A DNA stretch of 64,000 nt, from assembly GCA_039808585.1 (NCBI GenBank), contig JBDHTJ010000003.1, positions 1 to 64,000 of the forward strand, in the 5' to 3' direction. Both the position numbers and the translations under genes were made by a program. This DNA is from AWTP1-13 sp039808585 (GTDB taxonomy: Bacteria > Pseudomonadota > Alphaproteobacteria > Rhizobiales > Hyphomicrobiaceae). This document shows positions 17,196-25,709 of this stretch, in pieces. Within the stretch, counting starts at the first letter, position 1. The number at the start of each line of letters is the position of its first letter. A model generated the notes under the pieces. That model worked only from the letters and a program-made list of their open reading frames with translations. It made no database searches and was not told where the DNA came from.

Positions 17196-17609
17196 ATGAG
17201 CAATCTGAAGGTCACGGCCGGCCAATATCAATTCAAGGCGCGCCTCGAGACGAAGCTCGCGCCGAAAACCTGCGCTGCGTTCGCAAAGCTGCTGCCGTTC
17301 AAGAACAAGATCATCCACGTGCGCTGGAGCGGCGAGGGCGTATGGATCCCTTTCGGGGACCAGCACTTCGACGTGGGTTACGAGAACAACACCAGCTATC
17401 CCGCGCCGGGCCAGTTCATTCTCTATCCTGGCGGTGTGAGCGAGGCGGAGATCCTTCTCGCCTACGGCGGGGTGTGCTTTGCGAGCAAGGTCGGGCAGCT
17501 CTCGGGCAACCACTTCATGACCCTCACCAGCGGGCTCGACGATCTCTATGATCTGGGCCGTACGGTGCTATGGAAAGGCGCGCAGAAGATCCTGATCGAG
17601 GAGGCCTGA
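17196..17609 (+). CDS. DUF3830 family protein (cyclophilin-like fold)
   Basis: 137 residues: FKARLETKLAPKTCAAFAKLLPF, IHVRWSGEGVWIPFG, NTSYPAPGQFILYPGG and EILLAYGG match the DUF3830 pattern, a cyclophilin-like beta barrel of unknown reaction often found with catabolic or transporter genes. Cytoplasmic. It is 63 bp upstream of the carboxymuconolactone decarboxylase-family gene on the same strand, probably one operon. Confidence 0.82.
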   Translation: MSNLKVTAGQYQFKARLETKLAPKTCAAFAKLLPFKNKIIHVRWSGEGVWIPFGDQHFDVGYENNTSYPAPGQFILYPGGVSEAEILLAYGGVCFASKVGQLSGNHFMTLTSGLDDLYDLGRTVLWKGAQKILIEEA

Positions 17610-17672
17610 GGGCTTTGCGCCCGCGACCTTCACAAACAGAGAAATCGCAACGAGAGCAGAAGAGGAAACGAC

Positions 17673-18050
17673 ATGGACAAGGCGCTGCGTGACAAAGGCC
17701 TCGCAAATCGCAAAGCGGTTCTGGGCGAAGACTACGTGAACAAGAACCTGTCTACGGCGGACAGCTTCAACGGCCCGTTCCAGGAGATCCTGAACGAGTA
17801 CTGCTGGGGCATGATCTGGGGCGACGACAGGTTGCCCTGGAAGACGCGCTCGATTATGAACCTGTGCATTCTCGCCTGCACCAACCGGATGCACGAGTGG
17901 GAGCTTCACCTCAAGGGCGCGCTCACCAACGGGCTGTCCAAGGACGAGATCCAGGCCGTCATTCATCACATCTCGATCTACGCCGGCGTTCCGGTGGGCG
18001 TGGAATGCTTCCGCATCGCGCGGAAGGTTTTTGCGGAGATGGGGAAGTAG
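17673..18050 (+). CDS. Carboxymuconolactone decarboxylase family protein
   Basis: 125 residues of the CMD/AhpD-like helical fold. Visible: WKTRSIMNLCILACTNRMHEWELHLKGAL and GLSKDEIQAVIHHISIYAGVPVG, the regions forming the active site in PcaC-type enzymes. The AhpD CxxC pair is absent, so a decarboxylase or lactonase-type role in aromatic or organic acid catabolism is likelier than a peroxidase. Companion of the DUF3830 gene. Confidence 0.88.
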   Translation: MDKALRDKGLANRKAVLGEDYVNKNLSTADSFNGPFQEILNEYCWGMIWGDDRLPWKTRSIMNLCILACTNRMHEWELHLKGALTNGLSKDEIQAVIHHISIYAGVPVGVECFRIARKVFAEMGK

Positions 18051-18079
18051 GGTTTCGCCGAGGCCCAGTGTCAGACCCG

Positions 18080-19009
18080 CTATCTGGCCAGGCAGGACTG
18101 CATGTCCCGCGCCAGCTTGCGTAAGAGTTCTGCATAAAGGCCAGGGCCGGGATCGAGGGAAAGCCCTTCCGCATCGAGCACCGCTGATCGCATCGGCGTT
18201 CCCTCGGTTATGGTCGCAAGGAGCCGCGCATCGGACTGCGGCTCTCCGAAGACGCACAGTGCATTGAGGCTGGCGGCCTGTCGGCGCAGATCTGACAGGC
18301 GCTTGCCGCTCGCAGGGACATCCGGGCTGATGAGGATCGATCCCACGGCTTTAAGCCCGTAGCGGTGTTCGAAGTACTGGATCGCGTCGTGGTAGACGGC
18401 GAATGGCTTGTCCTTGATGGAACGCGTGGTCGCTTCCAGCTCCTTATCGAGTGCGGCGAGCATCGCTTGCGCGTTCGCGGCATTGCGCTGAATCTGCGAC
18501 GCAAAAGGCGGAAAACGCTTCGAAAGGACCTGCGCCAGGCGCTGGACAAGCTTCACACCGTTCTCGGGATCGAGCCAGACGTGGGCATCGGTCCCCGCCT
18601 CGTCGCCCTTATGTCCGTCTCGATGCTCTTCGTGGGAATGCTCCTCGAATGCTGCGTTCTGGCGGCGGGGAAGCAGCAGAAGATCCGGCGTATCCATGAG
18701 CGTCACGACCGCCACGGAGCCTGGAAGAGAGGCGACGAGTTTGGCCGTAAAGGGCTCAACGCCCTCCCCGATGCGAATGAACACGTCCGCCTCGTGAAGG
18801 ACGCGCGTTTCGGAGGGCTTCAACGTGTAGGTGTGGGGCGAGTTCGATCCCTTCACCAGAAGCTCGGGCACGGCGACGCCGTCCAAGACCAGGGCCGCAA
18901 GAGAGTGAATCGGCTTGATGGAGACGACGACGCGGGGAGGTTCCGCATGGGCGATTGTCACGACGCCGAGCCACGCGGCAATCGCCAGCCACAGTTTGCC
19001 CGCCTTCAT
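18080..19009 (-). CDS. znuA: Zinc ABC transporter substrate-binding protein ZnuA
   Basis: Periplasmic zinc receptor, 309 residues with signal peptide (cleaved after AHA, before EPPRVVVSIKP). Family features: NSPHTYTLKPSETRVLHEADVFIRIGEG, a His/Glu/Asp-rich loop (EEHSHEEHRDGH) in the middle, DAHVWLDPENG, YHDAIQYFEHRYGL. The ZnuB and ZnuC genes are not adjacent. A near-perfect Zur box lies 22 bp upstream. Divergent from the DUF1007 gene. Confidence 0.93.
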   Translation of the reverse strand: MKAGKLWLAIAAWLGVVTIAHAEPPRVVVSIKPIHSLAALVLDGVAVPELLVKGSNSPHTYTLKPSETRVLHEADVFIRIGEGVEPFTAKLVASLPGSVAVVTLMDTPDLLLLPRRQNAAFEEHSHEEHRDGHKGDEAGTDAHVWLDPENGVKLVQRLAQVLSKRFPPFASQIQRNAANAQAMLAALDKELEATTRSIKDKPFAVYHDAIQYFEHRYGLKAVGSILISPDVPASGKRLSDLRRQAASLNALCVFGEPQSDARLLATITEGTPMRSAVLDAEGLSLDPGPGLYAELLRKLARDMQSCLAR

Positions 19010-19030
19010 ATCGCCCTCATCGCTACAAAT

Positions 19031-19048
19031 GCTATGTTATAGCATAGC
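19031..19048. promoter_or_regulatory. Zur box (zinc uptake regulator operator)
   Basis: GCTATGTTATAGCATAGC is an 18-bp inverted repeat with 16 of 18 symmetric positions and resembles the TGTTATAnnATAACA-like Zur sites of alphaproteobacteria. It lies between the divergent znuA (start 19009) and DUF1007 (start 19210) genes. Confidence 0.75.
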
Positions 19049-19209
19049 GAGATTGGCCGAACAGCAGTAGCGTCCCTCTCTCCCGGCGGCTTAGAAGCGC
19101 GTCGTGGAGGAGCGACGGAATGCCCTGCCCTCGGGTGACATTGTCTCGCCCATCTTCACGCTGTATTGCCGTGCTGCAGCGGGAAGGCGCAAGTGCAAGA
19201 GAGGTTTCC

Positions 19210-19881
19210 ATGAACTCCCGGTTCCAAAATCTCGGCCTTGCCGTTGCAGGCGCCTGCGCAGCCCTCGCCGTCGGCATGACACCGGCCCTGGCGCACCCGC
19301 ACGTGTTCATCGAGGCCCGCACAACGGTTCTCTACGACAAGGGCAGCTTCGGCGGCCTGGAGCACCGGTGGACGTTCGACGAGTTCTATACGGCCACCGC
19401 GATCGAGGGGCTGGATGCCAACAAGGACGGCGTCTATGACCGTAACGAGTTGGCGGAGCTTGCGAAAGTCAACATCGAGGGGCTCAAAGAGTTTGCCTAT
19501 TTCACGTTTCCGGCCGTGGCTGGGAAAGAGGTCAAGCTTGCGGACGTGAAAGATTACTACCTCGAGCACAAGGAGGGCGCCTTGACCCTCGTGTTCACGG
19601 TGCCGTTCGCGCAGCCGGTGCCGGCCGATGCGAAGGATTTCAAGTTCAGCGTGGCCGATCCGACCTTCTTCATTGGTTTCGACTGGGCCAAGACGGATGC
19701 GGTCAAGATGAGCGACAATGCACCCAAGAATTGCAAGCTAACCGTGGGGTCGGAGGAAACGGCTGACAAGGACAAGCCCGATACGAGCGAAGAGGCACAG
19801 CTCAGAGGGGCTTTCGCGCAGCAGTTCGGTGGCGGGATGGTAAGCGCAGATCGGACGGTGAGCGCGATCTGCCCGAAATGA
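19210..19881 (+). CDS. DUF1007 family periplasmic protein
   Basis: 223 residues from MNSRFQNLGLAVAG, with a signal peptide ending at ALAHPHVFIEA. The HPHVF motif after the signal and an EF-hand-like loop DANKDGVYDRNEL (about residues 68-80) are hallmarks of this family, which is often coded beside nickel, cobalt or zinc exporters of the RcnA/NicO type. Facing znuA across a Zur box suggests a part in zinc handling. A ribosome site (AAGAGAGG) precedes the 19210 ATG. Confidence 0.85.
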   Translation: MNSRFQNLGLAVAGACAALAVGMTPALAHPHVFIEARTTVLYDKGSFGGLEHRWTFDEFYTATAIEGLDANKDGVYDRNELAELAKVNIEGLKEFAYFTFPAVAGKEVKLADVKDYYLEHKEGALTLVFTVPFAQPVPADAKDFKFSVADPTFFIGFDWAKTDAVKMSDNAPKNCKLTVGSEETADKDKPDTSEEAQLRGAFAQQFGGGMVSADRTVSAICPK

Positions 19882-19904
19882 TCCGGCGGGTCCGGTCTCT
19901 CCAG

Positions 19905-19919
19905 TTAACCCTTTATTAA
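19905..19919 (+). promoter_or_regulatory. CtrA-type binding site
   Basis: TTAACCCTTTATTAA fits the CtrA full-site pattern TTAA-N7-TTAA. It is 73 bp upstream of the thioredoxin-like gene start. In DNA this GC-rich the pattern is rare by chance. Confidence 0.4.
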
Positions 19920-19991
19920 GGCTGCGTTTCTCAGCCGTTTGCCGGCGCCGTACGGTTGCCCCCGCAAGACCTTGATGGCTTGAGGGTAGCG

Positions 19992-20402
19992 ATGGCGCGT
20001 ATCGGCTTCTGGCTCTTCATGTTGGTGGTTCTGGCCACGTTTGCGGGTCGGGACCGGTTGTCCGCCGGTTTCGACGGCAATGCCAAGGTGCGGCCATCGC
20101 CTGTCGAACTGATCGTGTTCGAGCATCCCGACTGCCAGTTCTGCCGCGTCTTCCGGCGCGATGTGCTGCCGCGCTACCAGGAGGCGCCCACGGCAAACCG
20201 CGCCCCGATCCGCTTCATCGACATCGAGCGTACCGAGACGGCGAGCTTGCGACTTCGCGGTGGCATCCACGTTGTGCCGACGTTCGTGCTGATGGAGGAT
20301 GGCCGCGAGGTCGACCGCATAGTCGGTTATTGGGCGCCAGAGAATTTCTTCAAGATGCTCAGCTACATGCTGGCGCGAACGAGCGAGGCCGTCGCGAACT
20401 GA
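19992..20402 (+). CDS. Thioredoxin-family protein, membrane anchored
   Basis: 136 residues from MARIGFWLFMLVVLATFAG, whose N-terminus is an uncleaved anchor or signal peptide, followed by a thioredoxin fold with redox motif CQFC in FEHPDCQFCRVFRRDV and a cis-Pro in HVVPTFVLMEDGREVDRIVGY. It resembles SoxS/SoxW-type periplasmic thioredoxins. It probably keeps a periplasmic thiol partner reduced or oxidised; the partner is unknown. Start 19992 is preferred to 19956, which adds 12 residues. Confidence 0.82.
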   Translation: MARIGFWLFMLVVLATFAGRDRLSAGFDGNAKVRPSPVELIVFEHPDCQFCRVFRRDVLPRYQEAPTANRAPIRFIDIERTETASLRLRGGIHVVPTFVLMEDGREVDRIVGYWAPENFFKMLSYMLARTSEAVAN

Positions 20403-20421
20403 GGCGGCGCCAGACCCGCAT

Positions 20422-20440
20422 GGCAATCATTCGGATTGCC
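20422..20440. terminator. Small hairpin between convergent genes
   Basis: GGCAAT (20422-20427) / ATTGCC (20435-20440) with a 7-base loop lies between the converging thioredoxin-like and gloA genes. There is no T-tract, so a termination role is weakly supported. Confidence 0.3.
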
Positions 20441-20442
20441 GG

Positions 20443-20889
20443 TCACCACTTGCCCGTGTTGGGCATGGATTTCCAGGGCTCCGCGACCGGGAGGGAATTG
20501 CCCTTCTGCAGAAGCTCGATGGAGATGTTGTCGGGCGAGCGAATGAAGGCCATGCGACCGTCCCGCGGCGGCCGGTTGATGGTGACGCCACCCTTCATGA
20601 GGCTGGCGCAGGTCTCGTAGATGTTGTCGACCTCGAACGCGAGATGGCCGAAATTTCGGCCTTCGCCATAGACTTCCGGGTCCCAGTTATAGGTCAACTC
20701 GACAAGCGGTGCGCGCTCGGCCAGCGCCTGCTTCTTGTCGTCGGGCGCGGCGAGAAAGATGAGCGTGAAGCGTCCGGCCTCGTTCTCCACCCGACGGACT
20801 TCCTCCATGCCCAGCTTGCCGCAATAGAAGTCGAGGCTCTTGGCGACATCGGTGACCCGGACCATCGTGTGCAGATACTTCATGGGCAT
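20443..20889 (-). CDS. gloA: Lactoylglutathione lyase (glyoxalase I)
   Basis: VOC-fold metalloenzyme converting the methylglyoxal-glutathione adduct to S-lactoylglutathione. 148 residues: MKYLHTMVRVTDVAKSLDFY, a metal-binding His in the first strand, GRNFGHLAFEVDNIY, DGRMAFIRSPDNISIELLQKG with the Glu ligand. The start at 20889 (MPMKYLHT) has GGAGAG 5 bases upstream. Confidence 0.92.
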   Translation of the reverse strand: MPMKYLHTMVRVTDVAKSLDFYCGKLGMEEVRRVENEAGRFTLIFLAAPDDKKQALAERAPLVELTYNWDPEVYGEGRNFGHLAFEVDNIYETCASLMKGGVTINRPPRDGRMAFIRSPDNISIELLQKGNSLPVAEPWKSMPNTGKW

Positions 20890-21445
20890 AGCGGCTCTCC
20901 TTCGAAGTTGGCATGGACGTTGGTGAAGAGGTGAGCCGATGACGTCGGGAACGCAAGTGCGAATCGAAAGCAAGTCTGCTGTTCCGCTCGTCCCCACTTT
21001 TCCGCAGGTTATTCCTGGCCCTGCGTTGTGCGGAGGCGCTGTCGAGGTCACGTACAGGGTTTGATGAAGGCGATGCAAACGGGCCATTCGATTCGCGCAG
21101 TCAAGGATGATCTATCGGCAGTTTCGATATTATCCACAACGTCGATTGCTTTTTCCAGTTTATCCCATCCAACCCACAGCGCTAAATGCACAGGGAACGC
21201 CGCAATCGGCGATTTCTCCATTTAATTTGTCTAATTATTTCAATGGCATGCTATAAATTCTGAATTTTCCGGATGAGTATCTGCCGTATTTTTTGCGTGA
21301 AGATGTCCAAAAATCCGCTGGCCTAAGGAAACCGCATCAGTTTATGAGTCGAGCACGTTCCGAGGTGGAGCGGCCTTGCGAGGGCAAAATGCAAGGCGTC
21401 GCGCATCCTGGGACATGTGTTCAACTGTAGCGGGGGTAATGTTAC
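20890..21445. other. AT-rich intergenic region with a DnaA box
   Basis: 556 bp with no supported gene between the divergent gloA and cold-shock genes. Positions 21110-21350 are far richer in A+T than the neighbourhood, notably 21220-21270. A perfect DnaA box is at 21130-21138, a poor one near 21160, a small hairpin CGCCG/CGGCG near 21199, and GANTC sites at 20962, 21090 and 21346. It should contain the cold-shock gene promoter and a long leader. Confidence 0.5.
21130..21138 (+). promoter_or_regulatory. Consensus DnaA box
   Basis: TTATCCACA, identical to the high-affinity DnaA recognition sequence, at the edge of an AT-rich stretch. One perfect box alone does not make an origin. Confidence 0.4.
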
Positions 21446-22045
21446 ATGGGGGAAGACAGCAACAAGATTCCTCCGGAATTTCCGGGAAATCATGCTGATC
21501 TGGCTGCCGCAGCCAACGAGCCTGGCGTCGAAGTCTTCGAAATTGCCGGCTCAATCAAGTGGTTCGACGTCTCCAAAGGTTACGGCTTCATCGTGCCGGA
21601 CAACGGCTTGGCGGATGTCCTTCTGCACGTGACCTGCCTCCGCGCCGGCGGCTACCAGACGGCCTACGAGGGCGCCAGGGTGCACTGCCAGGTGTTGAAG
21701 CGGCCGAGGGGCTTGCAAGCCTTCCGCGTCCTCAGTATGGACGAGAGCACGGCGATCCATCCCTCGCAGCTGCCCCAACGCACACACGTGCAGGTGGTGC
21801 CGGAGAGCGATTGGGAGCGGGCGCAGGTCAAGTGGTTCAACCGGGTTCGCGGATTTGGCTTCCTCACGCGTGGCGAGGGCACTCCTGACATCTTCATTCA
21901 CATGGAGACGCTGCGCCGCTTCGGCTTTACGGAGCTGCGTCCCGATCAGATCGTCCAGGTGCGCTGGGGACATGGGTCCAAGGGCTGTATGGCTGCTGAG
22001 CTTCGTCCTGACGGGCCGCCGCCGGGCCTGCCGCCCAAGCACTGA
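21446..22045 (+). CDS. Twin cold-shock-domain protein
   Basis: 199 residues with two CspA-type OB folds: the first at about 33-97 (SIKWFDVSKGYGFIV, DVLLHV), the second at about 126-190 (VKWFNRVRGFGFL, DIFIHM). Both carry RNP1- and RNP2-like motifs for single-stranded nucleic acid binding. The double-domain layout is typical of alphaproteobacteria. The AT-rich upstream stretch would allow a long leader of the kind that controls cold-shock genes. The DUF192 gene follows within a few bases. Confidence 0.93.
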   Translation: MGEDSNKIPPEFPGNHADLAAAANEPGVEVFEIAGSIKWFDVSKGYGFIVPDNGLADVLLHVTCLRAGGYQTAYEGARVHCQVLKRPRGLQAFRVLSMDESTAIHPSQLPQRTHVQVVPESDWERAQVKWFNRVRGFGFLTRGEGTPDIFIHMETLRRFGFTELRPDQIVQVRWGHGSKGCMAAELRPDGPPPGLPPKH

Positions 22046-22049
22046 CGGC

Positions 22050-22547
22050 TTGGATCTTAAGTCTGCATCCTATAGCAGGGCTGCCCCAAGGGCGGCCCTG
22101 TTTGTCTTTCTGTTCGCCGCGCTAGTATGCGGCATGAGCTTTCTCCACCCTGCGTTCGCCCTGCGGCGTGAGCCTATGACGCTCGTCATGAAGACGGGTG
22201 AGAAGCAGATCAGCGTCGAGATCACAGAGAGCAACGAGGAGAAGGCGAAGGGGCTGATGTTCCGCACCAGCCTGCCCGACGACCAGGGCATGCTCTTCTT
22301 CTACGACACGCCGCAAGACATCACGATGTGGATGCGGAACACCTACATTCCGCTCGACATGGTGTTCATCAAGGCGGATGGCGTGATCCATCGCATTGAG
22401 GCGCGTACAGAGCCGCTTTCCGAAAGCATCATCTCTTCGCAGGGCAATGTCGTTGCCTGTCTGGAACTTGCCGGTGGAGCGGCCGAGCGCATGGGCCTCA
22501 AGCCGGGCGACATCGTGCGCCACAAGCTCTTCAAGAACGCCAAGTAG
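22050..22547 (+). CDS. DUF192 family exported protein
   Basis: DUF192 proteins have a small beta fold of unknown reaction. The domain here runs from MTLVMKTGEKQISVEI through EEKAKGLMFRTSLPDDQGMLFFY, DITMWMRNTYIPLDMVFI and GGAAERMGLKPGD. A TTG start at 22050 gives a plausible signal peptide (basic region then LFVFLFAALVCGMSFLHPAFA); the first ATG (22134) would cut it. It begins 5 bases after the cold-shock gene stop, so it is probably co-transcribed. Confidence 0.82.
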   Translation: MDLKSASYSRAAPRAALFVFLFAALVCGMSFLHPAFALRREPMTLVMKTGEKQISVEITESNEEKAKGLMFRTSLPDDQGMLFFYDTPQDITMWMRNTYIPLDMVFIKADGVIHRIEARTEPLSESIISSQGNVVACLELAGGAAERMGLKPGDIVRHKLFKNAK

Positions 22548-22567
22548 GCAGCACTCAGCAAGCGCCC

Positions 22568-23467
22568 TCAGGGCCAGTGCACCACGGGCGGCAGCGACGA
22601 CAGGATCGAGGCGACGTTTCCACCCGTCTTCAGTCCGAACACCGTGCCGCGGTCGTACAGCAGGTTGAACTCGACATAGCGACCGCGCCGCACCAGCTGC
22701 TCCTCGCGCTCCGCGGCCGTCCACGCTTTCGCGAAGTTGTTCCGCACCACGGCAGGGTAGGCTTCCAGGAAGGCACGGCCGACGTCCTTTGTGAAGGCGA
22801 AAGCGGCATCCCAACCGCCCTGCACTGGTGTCGGAGTGAGGTAATCGTAGAAGATGCCGCCGACGCCCCGCATCTCCTTGCGGTGGGGCAGGTAGAAGTA
22901 TTCATCGCACCAGGCCTTGTAGCGGGCGTAGTCGGCGATCGAATGTGGCGCGCACGCGTGCTCGAAAGCCGCGTGAAACAGCTTCGTATCCGGGTCTTCC
23001 TGCGTGCGTCGTGCGTCCAGCACGGGCGTGAGATCCCCACCACCGCCGAACCACCATTTGGAGGTGACGACGAAGCGCGTGTTCATGTGGGCAGTGGGCA
23101 CGTTGGGGTTGGTGGGATGCGCGATGAGCGACACGCCCGAGGCCCAGAATCGCGGGTCTTCCTCTGCGCCCGGAATCTGCTTGCGGAACTCCGGCGCGAA
23201 CTCGCCGTAGACGGTGGACGTGTGAATGCCAGCCTTCTCGAACAGCCGCCCCTTGATGATGCTCATGGTGCCACCACCGCCGGCCGCGCCGCTATGGTCC
23301 TTCCTCTCCCACGGCGTGCGGACAAAGCGGCCCGGTGCGCCAGCCTGACCGGGCAGGGTGGGGGCTTCGTCCTCGAGCTTCTCGAAGGCAGCGCAAAGGT
23401 CGTCGCGCAAGGCCTCGAACCAGGTCTTCGCGGCCGTCTTGCAAGTCTCAAGCTCGATCTCGGGCAT
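22568..23467 (-). CDS. hemF: Oxygen-dependent coproporphyrinogen III oxidase
   Basis: Aerobic haem pathway enzyme converting coproporphyrinogen III to protoporphyrinogen IX. 299 residues from MPEIELETCKT with GAGGA upstream. Signature regions: WERKDHSGAAGGGGTMS, PTAHMNTRFVV, KWWFGGGGDLTP, EMRGVGGIFYDYL and RRGRYVEFNLLYDRGTVFGL. Longer in-frame starts up to 23683 add non-conserved Arg-rich sequence. Tail to tail with DUF192. Confidence 0.96.
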   Translation of the reverse strand: MPEIELETCKTAAKTWFEALRDDLCAAFEKLEDEAPTLPGQAGAPGRFVRTPWERKDHSGAAGGGGTMSIIKGRLFEKAGIHTSTVYGEFAPEFRKQIPGAEEDPRFWASGVSLIAHPTNPNVPTAHMNTRFVVTSKWWFGGGGDLTPVLDARRTQEDPDTKLFHAAFEHACAPHSIADYARYKAWCDEYFYLPHRKEMRGVGGIFYDYLTPTPVQGGWDAAFAFTKDVGRAFLEAYPAVVRNNFAKAWTAAEREEQLVRRGRYVEFNLLYDRGTVFGLKTGGNVASILSSLPPVVHWP

Positions 23468-23696
23468 AGTCCTCGTTCCTTGCCGGCGGGCCGAGGGTGG
23501 ACCGCCACAGCCAGTCTGTGCCATGCTGCGCCGCCGGACGCGTTTCCTGCCGCCTCGCTGCGCAAAGTGCAGTGCAGGCTTCGTCGCCGCCCATCCGACC
23601 TCAGGCTCAATCTCCGGTTCGATTACTTCATCTGCGCGGCCTCGGCCAGCGCCGGCATCATGCGGACGGCTTCGCCGCAGCAATCAGGATAGTCTC

Positions 23697-25616
23697 ATGT
23701 TCCGCTGGTTCGAAACGCGCATCGACCCCTTTCCAACCGATCAGGTGGAGCAGCCCCCCGACAAGCTGGTTGCCTTCTTCTGGTACTACCTGAGGCCCGT
23801 GTGGTGGGCATTCGCCCTGCTGACGGTGACAACGCTGCTTCTGGCTGGCCTCGAGGTGCTTGTACTGGCGTTCGTCGGGCAGGTCGTCGACATGATGAAG
23901 GGGGCGGCGGACCCGCGCGCGTTTTTCACTGACCATGCCGCCCAGCTGATCGGCATGACGGTGGTGACGCTGGTGCTGCGGCCGCTCTTGTCCATGCTGG
24001 CCGACCTCTTCAAGCAGCAGATGATCATGGGGCCGGTGAACATTCGCACGCGCTGGCTGGCGCATCGCTATGTGCTGCGCCAGAGCCTCGGCTACTTCCA
24101 GAACGATTTCGCGGGGCGGGTGGCGACGCGCGTGATCCAGGTGGGCCCCGCGGTGCGGGACGTCGCGGCCAACCTTTGCGACATCGTGGTCTGGGTGGCG
24201 GTGCACTGGATCGGTGCCTTCATTCTCTTCCTCGCGGCAGACTGGCGGCTCGGCATCCCGCTCACGGTGTGGCTGCTCGGCTATATCGCGGCGCTCTTCT
24301 ATTTCGTGCCGCGCATCGAGCGCCTGTCGCACGCGATGTCCGACGCACGATCCATGCTGACGGGCCGGATCGTCGACAGCTACACCAACATCGCCACCGT
24401 CAAGCTTTTCGCGCACACCGAGCGCGAGGATGCATTCGCCCGCGGCGCCTTCGACGAGTTCCTGCAGCGATACAAGGCGCAGTTGCGGCTAAATACCTAC
24501 ATGGAAGCATCCCTGTGGCTGCTCAACGGCCTCGTGCTCGTCGTGACGACGGGGCTCGCAATCTGGCTCTGGAGCGTCAATCTCGTGTCGATCGGGGCTA
24601 TCGCGGTGGTCACGGGCCTCATCATCCGGCTGATGAACATGTCCGGCTGGTTCATGTGGACGCTGGCCGGAATCTTCGACAACGTCGGCGTGGTCCAGGA
24701 AAGCATGCAGACCATCGCGCGGCCGTTGCAGATCGTCGATCATCCGGTGGCGAAACCGCTTGTCGTGAGCAAGGGCGCGATCACGTTCGACGAAATCGAC
24801 TTCCGCTATGCACCGCCGCAACCGAGCGAGCGGGGAAGGTTTGGCCGCGAGGGGGGTGATGTGGTTGCCTTGAGCGGCGGCATCAGTGCGCCGCGGCGCA
24901 CAGTCATCAGCAACCTTTCGCTTGCGATCGCGCCAGGCGAGAAGGTGGGGCTCGTGGGCAGGTCGGGAGCCGGCAAGTCCACGCTGATCAATCTGCTTCT
25001 GCGCTTCTACGATCTGGAAAGCGGGCGCATCCTCATCGACGGGCAGGACATTGCGCAGGTCACACAAGACAGCCTAAGGGCGCAGATCGGTGTCGTCACG
25101 CAGGACACCTCGCTGCTTCACCGCTCGGTTACGGACAACATTCTCTACGGCCGGCCCGATGCCAGCATGGACGATGTGATCCAGGCGGCCAAGATGGCGC
25201 AGGCGCACGAGTTCATCGAGGGGCTGGAGGATGCGCGCGGCCGCAGGGGTTATGAGGCGCACGTGGGCGAGCGCGGGGTTAAGCTGTCGGGCGGCCAGCG
25301 GCAACGCATCGCCATTGCGCGCGTGCTCCTGAAGAATGCGCCGATCCTCGTTCTCGACGAAGCGACCAGCGCGCTCGACAGCGAGGCGGAGCAGGCTATT
25401 CAGGAGCAGCTCAATAATCTCATGACGGGCAAGACGGTGATTGCCATCGCACATCGGCTTTCGACGATCGCGGCCATGGACCGCCTCGTGATCCTCGATC
25501 AGGGTCGCGTGGTCGAGGACGGCTCGCATCGCGAATTGATCGACAAGGGCGGCATCTATGCGGAGCTGTGGGCGCGCCAGTCCGGCGGTTTCATCGCGAA
25601 GGAGGCCGCCGAATAA
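23697..25616 (+). CDS. ABC transporter, fused permease/ATPase (exporter type)
   Basis: 639-residue half-transporter that would act as a homodimer in the inner membrane. Six helices in the N-terminal half (about 25-330), then an ATPase with Walker A GRSGAGKST (about 421), LSGGQRQR (about 528), VLDEATSALDS and the switch His in AIAHRLSTI. Resembles MsbA/multidrug-type exporters; the cargo is unknown. An ATP-binding-domain loop (about 375-400) contains a Gly/Arg-rich insert. An earlier in-frame ATG at 23358 overlaps hemF and is rejected. Confidence 0.92.
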   Translation: MFRWFETRIDPFPTDQVEQPPDKLVAFFWYYLRPVWWAFALLTVTTLLLAGLEVLVLAFVGQVVDMMKGAADPRAFFTDHAAQLIGMTVVTLVLRPLLSMLADLFKQQMIMGPVNIRTRWLAHRYVLRQSLGYFQNDFAGRVATRVIQVGPAVRDVAANLCDIVVWVAVHWIGAFILFLAADWRLGIPLTVWLLGYIAALFYFVPRIERLSHAMSDARSMLTGRIVDSYTNIATVKLFAHTEREDAFARGAFDEFLQRYKAQLRLNTYMEASLWLLNGLVLVVTTGLAIWLWSVNLVSIGAIAVVTGLIIRLMNMSGWFMWTLAGIFDNVGVVQESMQTIARPLQIVDHPVAKPLVVSKGAITFDEIDFRYAPPQPSERGRFGREGGDVVALSGGISAPRRTVISNLSLAIAPGEKVGLVGRSGAGKSTLINLLLRFYDLESGRILIDGQDIAQVTQDSLRAQIGVVTQDTSLLHRSVTDNILYGRPDASMDDVIQAAKMAQAHEFIEGLEDARGRRGYEAHVGERGVKLSGGQRQRIAIARVLLKNAPILVLDEATSALDSEAEQAIQEQLNNLMTGKTVIAIAHRLSTIAAMDRLVILDQGRVVEDGSHRELIDKGGIYAELWARQSGGFIAKEAAE

Positions 25617-25709
25617 CAGCCTCGCGGCACCCTTGAATGGCTGCGGGGGCTACGCAATATTCCAACTCGTTCCTCGACAGCACGTTCAAGCGTTCAGGCA
25701 GGCAAGAGC

